The notes: generated from the sequence alone by a model not told the origin. A stretch of 64,000 bases of DNA from Panulirus ornatus (GCF_036320965.1 NC_092240.1:8479501-8543500), one strand, 5' to 3'; counted from the first letter of the stretch, positions 10,667 through 23,184 are shown. A program made the numbers and translations.

Positions 10667-11000
10667 AAAAACTTATCGTTTTCAAGGGACGCGGGTCGAC
10701 CACCAAGGGCTTAATCATTTTCAAGACTAGAGCCAATCAGTGCTAATCCACGTGTCTGAAGCAGTAGTTCATCATTACCACCACACTGATAACAGCACGT
10801 GAGCCTATCACTTTCGAAGACAATGGCCCGTCATATTTCGTGCAAAAGGCCTATCAGTTTCGAAGACAATGGCCCTCAGAATTCATTACAAAAGGCCCAT
10901 CAGTTCCAAATAAATATTTGAGCTCTTGAAGGCAGGCCTAATCATTCTAAAGACGACCTTATCATTCCACTCAGCTACAGACCTGAGTTTCGTATATGAA

Positions 11001-11004
<4 letters not shown>
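10667..11004. other. Intronic sequence with degenerate ~40-bp repeats
   Basis: AAGGCCTATCAGTTTCGAAG and AAGGCCCATCAGTTCC type words recur at 10725-10940, suggesting an old tandem repeat. No exon is recognised. Confidence 0.45.

Positions 11005-11066
<62 letters not shown>
11005..11066. repeat. (TG)n microsatellite
   Basis: About 31 TG units. A complementary (CA)n stands 180 bp away. Confidence 0.97.
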
Positions 11067-11067
<1 letters not shown>

Positions 11068-11134
11068 GCCTTGTGACTTCTGTGGCCTCGTGGCCAGAGG
11101 CAGCACCACCCATCCACACAGCTGGGCATTCCGA

Positions 11135-11241
11135 GGGTGCCACAGGCCACGTGCAGCACACACAGACCACGCGCAGCACACACAGACCACGTGCAGCACA
11201 CACACAAACCACGAGCAGCACACACACACACACGCCACGTG

Positions 11242-11312
<71 letters not shown>

Positions 11313-11365
11313 CACAACGTGCAGCACACACAGACCACGTGCAGCACACACACAGACCACGTGTA
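11135..11365. repeat. GCAGCACACACAGACCACGT repeats around a (CA)n
   Basis: About seven units of a ~20-bp repeat with core GCAGCACACACAGACCACGT enclose a (CA)n of ~36 units at 11245-11317. The CA run may have expanded from the CACACA part of one unit. Confidence 0.93.
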
Positions 11366-12094
<729 letters not shown>

Positions 12095-12244
12095 AGACTA
12101 AATACATGCAGGTAAAAAAAACAGAAAAGGGAAAGGTCAATACGTTGCGTCAGGCGTTTTCTTATAATTACTTACGTCTTGGGTAATGTAATTACACGAC
12201 ACAGCGTGACACTTTCTATTTTCTGTTTCCCTGTGGTTTTTACC

Positions 12245-12247
<3 letters not shown>

Positions 12248-12315
<68 letters not shown>
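12248..12315. repeat. (TA)n microsatellite
   Basis: About 34 uninterrupted units. Confidence 0.97.
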
Positions 12316-12317
<2 letters not shown>

Positions 12318-12565
12318 TACCCCTGCTGGAAGTAACACCGTGAGTGAACAGTCACCTCAAAGAGCTTCCTACTTCAAAGGTGTCTGCATTTCCCTGCTAC
12401 TGGAAGCAGCACAGCCTTGGGTTGCAAGAGTCTTCAGAGAAGAAGCTCAGGGCAACGCCAAGATACTAATGTAGAAATTGGTCCCGAGATAATTATGAAT
12501 ACAAATACATATGCATATATGTATGTATGTACGTCTATGTCTGTATGTATGTATGCATTAGTATC
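12316..12565. other. Intronic sequence sharing a motif with 58540-58600
   Basis: GCATTTCCCTGCTACTGGAAG followed by cagcacagnctTGG is nearly repeated at ~58552, so this may be a piece of a dispersed repeat. A TATG/TGTA-rich patch lies at 12505-12560. Confidence 0.4.
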
Positions 12566-12750
12566 ACTATTATTATTATCATTATTATCATCATTATCAC
12601 TATTATTATTATTATCATTATCATTACTACTATCATTATTGACATCATTATCATGTTATTATCATCATTACTATCATTATTATCATCATTATTGATATCA
12701 TTATCATCAGTTATTATCGTCATTACTATCATTATTATCACCATTATTAC
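12566..12750. repeat. Imperfect (ATT/ATC)n microsatellite
   Basis: Triplet-rich ATT, ATC and ACT units run continuously up to the end of element A3. Confidence 0.93.
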
Positions 12751-12993
12751 TTTCTTTTCTTTTTCTTTCAAACTATTCGCCATTTCCCGCGTCAGCAAGG
12801 TAGCGTTAAGAACAGAGGACTGGGCCCCTGAGGGAATATCCTCACCTGGCCTCGTTCTCTGTTCCTTCTTTTGGAAAATAAAAAAAAAAAAAAACGAGAG
12901 GGGAGGATTTCCAGCCCCCCGCTCCCTCCCCTTTTAGTCGCCTCCTACGACACGCAGGGAATACGTAGGAAGTATTCTTTCCCCTCTATCCTC

Positions 12994-12998
<5 letters not shown>
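12751..12998 (-). mobile_element. Interspersed element A, copy A3
   Basis: It has the TTTCTTTCAAACTATTCGCC end, then TTTCCCGCGTCAGCAAGGTAGCG, the A-run and the CGACACGCAGGGAATACGT segment, ending CCTCAGGGATA. A (ATT/ATC)n lies on one side and a (TA)n on the other. Confidence 0.88.

Positions 12999-13069
<71 letters not shown>
12998..13069. repeat. (TA)n microsatellite
   Basis: About 36 units directly attached to the GGGATA end of element A3. Confidence 0.97.
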
Positions 13070-13715
13070 TACGCTGTCACAAACAGCTTCGTTAGAAGGA
13101 CCCAGAGGTCTCTCCCTGTTAGAGTTCCTCTGTACATTCTTCGTGGACTCCCGAGACACTTGGCCTCAGCTTCCAAGTCTTCTTAAACACGCAAACGCCT
13201 CTCCCCAGACAGGTCATTTTTTCCCCCCTCCCTCCGTATCCACCTCACACAACAAGAGCCTAAACTACAACATGCACAGGAAAGGCCGTGCGTGACCATC
13301 CTCTGTCCTTCTGGCTGCACGAAGGATGAGGCGACCTTAGGCAGTGGTCTTCCGTAATCGTCTCTAATCACCATCTGGACCTCATACGACAGTGCGGGAG
13401 GAAGCTACGTGCTGCTGCACCATCGCCGTCACCAGAGATCCCTCGTCCCCAGGGTTGCAGTTCGGCATCACAGCCGCATCGAGCCCATCCCGGATGGTAT
13501 GGACCGCTACGGGAACAGCCCCACATCCCAGCCATTGTGGACATCATCAATAATAAGTAAACGCCCTCCCTGATATCTGTGTAAAAGAGTCTTCGTTTCC
13601 ACTCCATTCCCCCTCCAGAGTCTCCGCGTGGAGACGAGGAAATGGGAAGGAAGTACGCCCAGCAAGGAAGAAAGGAAAGAACGAAATGAGGAGGGACGAA
13701 AGGGAAGTGAAGGGG
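13070..13715. other. Intronic sequence, no feature recognised
   Basis: GC-balanced, unique-looking sequence with no exon supported on either strand. Confidence 0.4.
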
Positions 13716-13912
13716 TCAGTGGAAGGGGAGGGTGGAGGTGGAGGGGGTCAATGGGAGAGGAGGCTGGAGGTGGAGGGGTCAGTGGATGAGGCTGGAGATG
13801 GAGGGTCAGTGGAACGAGAGGCTGGAGATGGAGGGGGTCATTGGGGAGGCTGGAGGTAGAAGGGTCAGTGGGTGGGGAGGCTGGAGGAGGAGGAGGAGGA
13901 GGAGCAACAGAT
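13716..13912. repeat. G-rich GAGGCTGGAGGTGGAGGG repeats
   Basis: About seven degenerate 24-30 bp units carry GGAGGCTGGAGRTGGAGGG and GGTCAGTGG, ending in a short (AGG)n at 13888-13904. Confidence 0.85.
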
Positions 13913-14020
13913 ACATACACCACCAGGCTGGGCCTGCCACACCTCCTGCTGGTAATGCAGGAGAGAGCCGCTCCGGATAAACATGTCTCCTTTAGTGGGA
14001 GAGGGTTTACTGGCCCAGAC

Positions 14021-14022
14021 TG

Positions 14023-14062
<40 letters not shown>
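14021..14062. repeat. (TG)n microsatellite
   Basis: About 20 units. CA repeats follow at 14082-14106. Confidence 0.96.
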
Positions 14063-14064
<2 letters not shown>

Positions 14065-14104
14065 GCGCGGCGGCTGCAGGGACACACACATACACACACA
14101 CACA

Positions 14105-14310
14105 CTAAAGGTAAGCTGCCCACTATGGTCGCTACAAGTAATGCACTGCCCCCTACTGTAAGGTAAGGTAAGGTCCCCTACCCACTGTGCTGACTATAAG
14201 TAATGCACTGCCCCCTACTGTAAGGTAAGGTAAGGTCCCCTACCCACTATGGTGACTACAAGTAATGCACTAACCCCCTTAGGTAAGGTAGGGTAAGGTA
14301 AGCCATCCAT
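14105..14310. repeat. ~62-bp tandem repeat, three copies
   Basis: Each copy holds TACAAGTAATGCACTGCCCC and a TAAGGTAAGGTAAGGT block. The third copy is diverged. Confidence 0.9.
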
Positions 14311-14487
14311 TACAGTGGCCATTAATAATGTACGCAGTACTGTACAGGAGGAGGCGGGGTGTGCGGTGGGAGAGAGGGGGTCAGAGGGCCACCGGCTACC
14401 TACAGGTGGGGGAGCCGTGTGTCAGGAAGCCATGTTGAGTCCCATATACTCACATGAAGCTCCGACTGTACGCATGAATATGTTGTC

Positions 14488-14488
14488 C

Positions 14489-14557
<69 letters not shown>

Positions 14558-14559
14558 TA

Positions 14560-14615
<56 letters not shown>

Positions 14616-14622
14616 TATAGAT

Positions 14623-14695
<73 letters not shown>

Positions 14696-14697
14696 AT
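14488..14697. repeat. Compound (CA)n-(CT)n-(AT)n-(GATA)n microsatellite
   Basis: In order: about 32 CA units to 14554, (CT)n to 14583, (AT)n to 14612 and about 20 GATA units to 14695. This is a four-motif compound array. Confidence 0.97.
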
Positions 14698-15058
14698 AAC
14701 GGTAACGCCCAAATATCGAACGAGCGGCGATAGTTTACATGAGTTTACACGAGGAAGACAGACAACAGGGGACCTGATTGGCCCACCACTGTACGTTATT
14801 TTGGAGGAGGGGAGGAGGCGGGGAGGGGAGGGGAAGTTAACATGACAAGAAAAAATGTAATTCTACTAGGCAGTGGTTGTTTGTTTTTTTTTTCCCTCCT
14901 AAGTTATCATCGACTCCCCGTTACTGCTGCTGCTGCACATCAGGCCTTCTACTGTCCCCCGTTACTCACACACCAGCAGCAGACCGACTTGGGAATTATA
15001 GGGTATTTGGGGAGAGAGAGAAAAGAATAAAGGGAAACACGTCGATGCTTTTATATAC

Positions 15059-15060
<2 letters not shown>
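14698..15060. other. Intronic sequence, no feature recognised
   Basis: It contains a G-rich patch at 14800-14838 and a short (CTG)n at 14925-14937. No exon is supported. Confidence 0.4.

Positions 15061-15118
<58 letters not shown>
15061..15118. repeat. (AT)n microsatellite
   Basis: About 28 units with TACATATACATA at the left edge. Confidence 0.97.
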
Positions 15119-15123
<5 letters not shown>

Positions 15124-15299
15124 AACTGAATGAAAGTCGACTTGAATTCAAACAAAGCTGAGGCTGTCTGGGATTTTTGGTCGCGTGAAAATTGCTACAA
15201 AATTAATGGTTAGAATCAGCTGTTGTGACGCAGCGATTGCCAAATATTTACCTGAATTGCGGGTGTGAAAAAAGGGTAGGTTAATACGAACCATTTGGA

Positions 15300-15420
15300 A
15301 TGACGCCAACTCGCCTGACCTATGACCTGACCCTCTTTGGGGTCAAGTCGTACCGTCTGTGCCGCACGTGGTGTTAAGGTTATAACTCTACTTCGTCGCA
15401 CGTAAGAGTCGACCTTAAAG
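15300..15420. repeat. GTCGTACC-family fragment with DR1 motif
   Basis: TGACCTATGACCT at 15316-15328 is a perfect one-base-spaced direct repeat (AGGTCA on the minus strand). It is followed by GGGGTCAAGTCGTACCGTC and GTCGCACGTAAGAGTCGACC, words shared with the dispersed family at 43550-43875. Confidence 0.6.
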
Positions 15421-15477
15421 CAGCACACGACTGCACAAAGGTTTTTTACCAAGTGTCAACACAAAGGTGGATCCGGA

Positions 15478-16062
15478 AACACCAACACAAGCACGCAGGG
15501 TAGCTGTGTTGCAAGACGGAGGGGACCAACACAAGCACGCAGGGTAGCTGTGTTGCAAGACGGAGGGGACCAACACGAGCACGCAAGCAAGCAGTGATGC
15601 AAGACGGAGGGGACCAACACAAGCACGCAGGGTAGCTGTGTTGCAAGACGGAGGGGACCAACACGAGCACGCAGGCAAGCAGTGATGCAAGACGGAGGGG
15701 ACCAACACAAGCACGCAGGGTAGCTGTGTTGCAAGACGGAGGGGACCAACACGAGCACGCAAGCAAGCAGTGATGCAAGACGGAGGGGACCAACACGAGC
15801 ACGCAAGCAAGCAGTGATGCAAGACGGAGGGGACCAACACAGGCAGGGGTTTGTGTTGCAAGACGGAGGGGACCAACACAGGCAGGGGGGTTGTGTTGCG
15901 AGACGGAGGAGACCAACACAGGCAGGAGGTTGTGTTGCAAGACGGAGGGGACCAACACAGGCAGGGGGTTGTGTTGCGAGACGGAGTGGACCAACACAAG
16001 CAGGGGAGACCGTGTTGCGGGACGGAGGGGAACCAACACAAACAAGGGAAGTCGTGTTGCAG
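15478..16062. repeat. 44-bp / 39-bp minisatellite, ~14 copies
   Basis: The shared core is TGTTGCAAGACGGAGGGGAC. Two 44-bp forms alternate up to ~15835: GCACGCAGGGTAGCTGTGTT and GCACGCAAGCAAGCAGTGAT. A 39-bp form with AGGCAGGGGGTTGTG takes over to ~16060. Confidence 0.96.
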
Positions 16063-17202
16063 ACTAGGGCAGGAGACTGCAGCCCCCTGGACTCTATAAA
16101 ATGATCAAAAGTGAGGAAAGGGTTTCACAAAAAAAAAAAAAAAACTTTTTTTTTCATTATTTGAGAAGCATATGTGGGACAGAGGGAGGAGCAGCGGCGG
16201 CAGCCAAGGGGAAACACCACAGTGAATGAAAAATGGGTCGGCCAACCAGAGGACGCTTCCTGCATGGACAAAAGACGAGGAAAAAAGAAAAAAAAAAGTT
16301 TCATATAACTGGAACCAGATCTGGATGAGGAAAAGAATCCCCTCAACTTCCTATAAAAACAATTCATCCGCTCCCACTTTCAACTATGCCTCGCTTGCCT
16401 GGTCTTCACAACACAACGCAATCCCCCACATCCCACCTCCCACAATCTCTCACAAGCAAATATAACACGGGCGCAAACAAGACCAAAAAGTCGTACAATC
16501 AGAACAGTCACCGGCTGCCTAGCAAGTACCAAAACTCAACATCTTCACAGGATAAACAAAAGATTCTCCCAGAAACTGATCATGCACCAAAAACTCAACA
16601 TCTTCACAGTATAAAGAAAGATCCTCCCAGGAACTTTCCCAGGAACTGATCATGCTTGGCACTCAATTCTATGCAACAGCACCAGACCGCCCACACCCTC
16701 CCCACCCTAACATTACAGAACTGACCAGCAACCTCCCCCCCAAAAAGTGAAAATGAAAAGCCTACTACCCCTTGCCTAACCCTTCAGTCACATCGACTTG
16801 CAATCCACCCTGACCTGACTCAAGGAAGCAGGCGGACGCTAACCTTAACCGATCTTCCAATCCAGCCGTAAGCTCGAACACCCTCCGGCCATACACCCAT
16901 CAGAAACCACACTCCCCAGACCAACACGAGTCACACTCACCCATCACAACACCACAAACACCGTCTCCACATAGCCCAAGACACTTTCTTAAAAGCCCAC
17001 GATACGACTACCATCAGGAAGACTCCGAACACTGACCACTCAACACCCCAGCACCTTTTTTTTTTTTTTGCACACAGACGCACACCCGACATCACAACAC
17101 TTTATGACCTGTGGTCGGTCCCGACCGGTGGACGTGGCCAGCTTCCTGAGTGCTGCACGAGACTCGTAAGGAGAGGAAGGGACTCCAAGCTAGGTCAGGA
17201 AG

Positions 17203-17211
<9 letters not shown>
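16063..17211. other. Intronic sequence, C/A-rich, no gene
   Basis: It has A-run and T-run pairs at 16129-16155, a twice-occurring CAAAAACTCAACATCTTCACAG word (~16530 and ~16588) and a T-run at 17057-17070. No exon is recognised. Confidence 0.45.

Positions 17212-17296
<85 letters not shown>
17212..17296. repeat. (GA)n microsatellite
   Basis: About 42 uninterrupted units. Confidence 0.97.
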
Positions 17297-17299
<3 letters not shown>

Positions 17300-18765
17300 G
17301 TGAGGAGATTATAAGTCTTTCAGAAGATGGGAAGCGGGCCTTTAACAGACGACTGGAAGTGGTTAACAAAACACCCAAATCTTTCTCATTTTTCTTTTCT
17401 TTTTTTACAGATAGGCGGAATGGGACTGACAGCGAGGACGAAATAGGAAATTACGAGAGGAAGAAAAAAAAAGAAGCAAACACAAAACATTAAGACTGGA
17501 GCCCCCTGGGAAGGACCATCTGATAACCGCACGGACCGTCGAGATGAAGCGAGGCTCCAGCGACCGAAGTCGAGAAAAATTAAAAGAGAGAAAGAGAGAA
17601 AAAAAAAGAGTTGTATGGTGACGTGAACACCCACCCGCTGAGGAGGAGGAGGCGGCGCCACCCGTCCGCTGGGCTAGCTGGCTGGCTGTTGGGGGGCCCC
17701 CGTGCATCACTTAGATGGGGAAACCCTCAACCCTTCTCTCCTCCCATCACCAACACTCATCATCATGACCACCACCAGGGTGTGTGTGAGCTGCAACTCA
17801 CGAATCCGTGAGTTAAATAATAAAGTCTGGTGCCCTCACTCCAGTGGTCCACCAGTCGCAGTACCACCACCTCCTCCAACACTCATCACCACCATCTCCA
17901 ACACCCACCACCACCACCAGCACTCACCACCAGCAGTGGACCTGGCCCACACAGACCCCCCCACCCATGAGCCGGGGCTTGACTCCCTCATTAAAATGCT
18001 GGGAAAAAGTTGGCCAAGTTTTCCTGAGGCTGCCATGACCTACAGTGCAGGGAAGTATGAGGGAGGTATGAGAGGAGAAGTATGAGGGAGTTGGGAGGAG
18101 AGAAGTATGAGGAGACATGCGCACGGGCGGTGCCCAGTAATGAGTGTAGGGCAAGGCTTCCCCCTCAGCACTATGGGAATGAGGTGTGAGGCCCTCGCGA
18201 GGAGAAAGCACATGAGATGGCTGGCCAGGGGTTCTCCGACGGAGGTGACCCTGGGTCAGGTTAAAGACCTCATGATGAGAGAGGTCAAATAAAGGTCAGT
18301 GGAAGCGCGGCACGAGGCTCGAATGACCTCAAGACGAAAGTGACCCAGGAGGTCGGTGACACTATGTGGCCTAATGACTCCCACGACCCAGTTCAGGTCA
18401 GCATCGAGGCCAGCTGTGGCTGTGGAGAAATTTTGAACATGTTGAGCACTTCGAAGATTGGACATCGAGCTTCTCCCCCATCCGCCACCCCAGCAGTGTG
18501 GAGTGAACGCAATCGTTACCCTCACGTATGGCCAGGAGCAACATACATCTACGCCAGCCAAGACTACGGTATCATCATGGTGACACACGACGTAGCGCTA
18601 CGCTGCTGTGATCGTGTGGGACACGAAAGTGTGGCACCACCGTCAGACGGCATCCCACAAGGGGAAGATTAAATGACCAGGAACCCTCGCTCTTTCCTTC
18701 ACGCCTCCAGGCGTCAGTTGCGCTGTTTTGAATCATGTTGCCTCGGTACTCCATATGTACAAATG

Positions 18766-18770
<5 letters not shown>
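17297..18770. other. Intronic sequence, no gene recognised
   Basis: It has CACCAC/CATCACCA-rich patches at 17755-17940, GAGGTATGAG-type repeats at 18050-18115 and many AGGTCA/TGACC words at 18240-18400. Open frames on both strands give no recognisable protein. Confidence 0.45.

Positions 18771-18827
<57 letters not shown>
18771..18827. repeat. (CA)n microsatellite
   Basis: About 28 units. Confidence 0.97.
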
Positions 18828-18829
<2 letters not shown>

Positions 18830-19069
18830 ACATACACAAACATACATGAATGTACAAAAAATCGTAATCATATTCATACGAAGAAGCAACCAAAAGCATA
18901 GACATACACACACACATACAATATATATTCCTGACAGGCCGCTTGAAATACTGTTGAGATTCTCACTAGAAAAGGCCACAGTGCCAAGAAGAGGAAGAGG
19001 GTAAATATCGTTCCTTTCTTTAACAAAGAAGATCGGGGAAACTGTGCTGAGCTACAGACCAGATTCTCT

Positions 19070-19450
19070 GGCGAATAACGCCTGTAAAACACTGGGAAAG
19101 ATATACAAGACAGTTTAACAAGGTCGTCTGTAAAACACTGGAAAGGGACAAACAGACAGTAAATGAATAAGGTCGCTTGTAAAACACTGAAAGAGATAAA
19201 CAGACAGTAAATGAATAAGATCGCTTGTAAGACACTGGAAAAGATACACAGACAGTAGATGAATAAGGTCGCTTGTAAAACACTGGAAGAGATAAACAGA
19301 CAGAAAATGAATAAGGTCGCTTGTAAGACACTGGAAAAGACACACAGACAGTAGATGAATAAGGTCGCTTGTAAAACACTGGAAGAGATAAACAGAGAAA
19401 ATGAATAAGGTCGCTTGTAAAACACAGGAAGAGATAAAGAGACAGTAAAT
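19070..19450. repeat. 48-bp tandem repeat, ~8 copies
   Basis: The unit contains GGTCGCTTGTAAAACACTGG and AAACAGACAGTAAATGAATA. Forty-eight is divisible by three, which explains the open minus-strand frame with a 16-residue period. Confidence 0.93.
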
Positions 19451-19568
19451 ATATAACTGCTTACGTAGGATGAAACAATCGTGAGTGACAACACAGATTC
19501 GGGGAGAAGTCGGTCCTGCATATCATAGCTCTTACACTTCTAAGAGAGAGGAAGCTCCGTCCTTAGCC

Positions 19569-19570
<2 letters not shown>

Positions 19571-19619
<49 letters not shown>

Positions 19620-19628
19620 TGTGTGTTT
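19571..19628. repeat. (TG)n microsatellite
   Basis: About 24 units, then TCTGTGTGTTT. Confidence 0.96.
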
Positions 19629-20040
19629 CTGGGATGCCACAAATAATCAGACACGGTACAATACAGTAGGATGATAAAAGACACTATACAATCTATTCTT
19701 ATTCTACATTAGGACGTATCTAGAATAAGCTTCTCGAGTTTGGTCAACGCAACATAATAACAAGAGAAGGTCCAGACGGAGGCAACAAAGACGGGAACGG
19801 AATTAAAAACAACAACAACAAGAACAACAACAAAAAAGCTGACTTTAAGACATCACACTGAATCTGCCCACGACGGAAGAGAAACGAGTGAGGGGTGACT
19901 TGAGTGTAAACCAGTGTGACGAAGTCGACAGATAACACCTCTTCGAAACAGGCCAAAGACAGATCGGTCAAGAGGCCATAAGCAAGTTGACTTACTTGAG
20001 AAAGATGTTAAGAAAGTACTTTTAAAATACGAGTGCATAA
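19629..20040. other. Intronic sequence, no feature
   Basis: A (CAA/AAC)-rich patch lies at 19808-19838. Otherwise unremarkable. Confidence 0.4.
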
Positions 20041-20129
20041 TTCCCCTCCGTACAGCACAAACAGGTAATTACACACACACACACACACCCACAAATACAC
20101 ATAAAACCTCCGTACAGCACAAACAGGTA

Positions 20130-20165
<36 letters not shown>

Positions 20166-20290
20166 AATACACATAAAACCTCCGTACAGCACAAACAGGT
20201 AATTACATACACACACACCCACAAATACACATAAAACCTCCGTACAGCACAAACAGGTAATTACATTCACACACACCCACAAATACACAC
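20041..20290. repeat. ~60-bp tandem repeat with internal (CA)n, four copies
   Basis: Each unit holds CCTCCGTACAGCACAAACAG, GTAATTACA, a variable (CA)n and CCCACAAATACACATAAAA. The (CA)n length differs from copy to copy. Confidence 0.93.
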
Positions 20291-20671
20291 AAAACACATA
20301 CGCGAATATACATACACGCACGCACATACAACTTTGTGCACCTACACACACACTAACAAAAAATATCACAAAAAAAACAACCAACCATTCATTAAAAAAT
20401 AACCTGACAGACACAAATACAAGCACATAACATAGCCACATAACCCACCAAGGTGGAGGCGGGGACAGGATGGGGGGAGAGGCAGGCAATACCCCCATGA
20501 ATATAAAGCCTCATTATATCCATAATGCTCGCATGCCTCAGTGGGGCAAGCTTCATATTTAAAGAATGTCTCCGCAACCGGTTGGTAACCGGTCCCGGAT
20601 TTCAGCAGATTTGGGAACCGTGAGAGGGGAGGGTGGGTGGTGGGTTTCGAGCGAGACTTCGCACACTCACG
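20291..20671. other. Intronic sequence, no feature
   Basis: CA-rich at the left, then unique-looking sequence with GGTTGGTAACCGGTCCCGG at ~20580. Confidence 0.4.
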
Positions 20672-20838
20672 TTTAATTTAGGTTGGAGGCTTTTACTTTA
20701 CCTTTTAGGGTTGTATGCCGAATTTAGGTTTTAGGTAAGGCTAGGAGGTTTTAGGTTTAGGTTCGATTTTCAGGCGTTGGTTTTAGGTTTTAGGGTTTTC
20801 GGTTTGGGTCTAGGCAAGGTGTTACGTTAGGTTACCTT
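20672..20838 (+). repeat. Degenerate TTAGG-like tract
   Basis: TTTAGG, TTTTAGGT and TTAGGT words recur more than ten times without a fixed period, resembling a decayed interstitial array related to the arthropod telomere repeat TTAGG. Alternatively it is a T/G-rich low-complexity stretch. Confidence 0.45.
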
Positions 20839-21026
20839 TAAAAAAAAAAAAACGATGATTACCAAAAAATTATTATGCCCGACGAGCGATAAAATGACAC
20901 AACACACCAACAGATCCCTCGTGAACTCGCCCCTCCCTCCCGGTTCCCGAGCAAGCAGAACTCAGGGACCGCTTACAACCGGTGCCGGACATATAAGATG
21001 AACTTATGATGAATGAAACAATACCG

Positions 21027-21028
<2 letters not shown>

Positions 21029-21120
<92 letters not shown>

Positions 21121-21122
21121 AC
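21029..21122. repeat. (CT)n-(CA)n compound microsatellite
   Basis: About 34 CT units to 21096, then about 12 CA units. Confidence 0.97.
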
Positions 21123-21232
21123 CATGAGTGTCGTGCCTGCGTGGCCTCGAATCCTGGGCGCAGCAGGTGGTCCACACCCAACCCAGGTGTTCTTCCTTCC
21201 CTCCCTACAGGCCGATAATGGGTTACCTGGTT

Positions 21233-21277
<45 letters not shown>
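21123..21277 (+). mobile_element. tRNA-related SINE, copy C1
   Basis: GCGTGGCCTCGAATCCTGGG (decayed B box), then AGGCCGATAATGGGTTACCT, GGTTACGGCTTCC and a terminal (TG)n at 21243-21277. The order matches copies at 46694, 48865 and 50405. Confidence 0.6.
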
Positions 21278-21279
<2 letters not shown>

Positions 21280-21282
<3 letters not shown>

Positions 21283-21535
21283 GGAAACGCCACCCACAAC
21301 TGCTGAAAACGCCACCCACAACTACTGGAAACGCCACTCACAACTGCTGGAAACGCCACCCACAACTGCTGGAAACGCCACCCACAACTGCTGGAAACGC
21401 CACCCACAACTGCTGGAAACGCCACCCACAACTGCTGGAAACTCCACTCACAACTGCTGGAAACGCCACCCACAACTGCTGGAAACGCCACCCACAACTG
21501 CTGGAAACGCCACCCACAACTGCTGGAAACGTTCC
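21280..21535. repeat. 22-bp minisatellite, ~11 copies
   Basis: The core is CTGGAAACGCCACCCACAAC. The first copy differs (CTGAAAACG). It directly follows the (TG)n of SINE copy C1. Confidence 0.96.
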
Positions 21536-21586
21536 AGAGGACTGGAACAAGAACCGTGCCAGACCTGGGTGGAATGAACTAGTAGG

Positions 21587-21589
<3 letters not shown>

Positions 21590-21664
<75 letters not shown>

Positions 21665-21704
21665 TGGTGTGTGTGTGTGTGTGTGTGTGTGGGGGGGGGG
21701 GGGG
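21590..21704. repeat. (GA)n, then (TG)n and a G-run
   Basis: About 35 GA units to 21660, (TG)n at 21664-21690, then about 13 G. Confidence 0.96.
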
Positions 21705-21839
21705 AAGTCATCGACCTGCCCACTTTAAAGAAGGAAGAAGGATAAGGTGGGGGTGACTTGATATCCAAATCTATAACTTCCTAATGAAACTTACGAGACG
21801 CTAACTTTGCACAGTAACTTTGCACGGTTGGAGTACAGA

Positions 21840-21970
21840 ACAAATGGAAGGTACGGAGGGGGGGCGTGGGGAGGTGTACGGAGGGGGGCGAGGGTGCATG
21901 GGGAGGCGTACGGAGGGACGAGAGGCGGTGTACGGAGGGATGAGAGGCGGATGTAAGGGGGCGAGGGCAA
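21840..21970. repeat. GTACGGAGGGGGGCGAGG repeats
   Basis: About six degenerate purine-rich units with TACGGAGGG and GAGGCG words. Confidence 0.75.
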
Positions 21971-22080
21971 GCATACCTGCACACGACAGTTGTGGACCCG
22001 TGGAACAAGCTGAGACAAGAGGAAGTCAATACAGGTAACCCAGGAGAGTTTAATAACAATATGGCAAAGCTGTAAAGACG

Positions 22081-22084
<4 letters not shown>

Positions 22085-22153
<69 letters not shown>

Positions 22154-22181
22154 CCAAACACACACACACACACACACACAG
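22085..22181. repeat. (CT)n, then (CA)n
   Basis: About 32 CT units to 22149, and about 12 CA units at 22158-22181. Confidence 0.97.
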
Positions 22182-22483
22182 CTGGCACAAGTCAGGGAAG
22201 ACTACCAAGTTGGCGCCACAAATCAAACTCAGCCAAACCCCCCCCTCCTCACGAGTGGTCATGACGGACCAGAATACCAACCGACCAAAACCAACCCCCA
22301 GCCACCACTGCCCGCCCTCACCTACCCACCAGCCACATCAACCACCACTACTACCCGCCACGACCCACCACCACCACCATCACTTAACCGGCTCTTGTAT
22401 CGCTTGGGTGTTCTTCAATTGTCCGCTCCCGTCGTTCTCCGCCCATGCTTTTGAGGGGACCACCGTATTCTGTCGCACGGGTC

Positions 22484-22486
<3 letters not shown>

Positions 22487-22540
<54 letters not shown>
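22487..22540. repeat. (GA)n microsatellite
   Basis: About 26 units, in inverse orientation to the (CT)n at 22085. Confidence 0.97.
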
Positions 22541-22541
<1 letters not shown>

Positions 22542-22623
22542 CCGCCATCTCGGGATATGTCCGACCCCGACCGCACAGTCCCGACACAATCTTCCGACCT
22601 CAGTGTTGAGGAATCTGTCCCCA

Positions 22624-22624
<1 letters not shown>

Positions 22625-22681
<57 letters not shown>
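22625..22681. repeat. (CA)n microsatellite
   Basis: About 28 units. Confidence 0.97.
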
Positions 22682-22683
<2 letters not shown>

Positions 22684-23004
22684 CGACAATCTACTCCACC
22701 AGACTACCATAACCATCACCACGCCTACACATTCTCAGCTTCTACCACCCTTCTCCCTCACCCGTTCTCGAAGCGGACTTTGGACGACGGCGCGACACAA
22801 GCGGAAGGTGTGCTTCTGGCCTGGCGTCCCTGCTGGGTCTGCTACCTTAATGTGTTACCGGCAGCAGCCCCAGGCATGACCATGGGGTTTCGATACACAC
22901 CCACTCCCGCAGGAGGGGCTCATCACAACAAAGATAACTGGTAGTACGTAGTGCTATGACCACCTCGCCGTATGTCGAACATTATCAACACCTACGTGTA
23001 ATAA

Positions 23005-23033
23005 CCATAATTATAATAATAATAATAATAATG

Positions 23034-23120
<87 letters not shown>

Positions 23121-23131
23121 GTAACAATAAC

Positions 23132-23184
<53 letters not shown>

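Noticed and set aside
18874..19521. Hydrophobic minus-strand frame that looks like a multi-span membrane protein
   Set aside because: It has an exact 16-residue period from the 48-bp tandem repeat, so the apparent membrane segments are one repeated unit.
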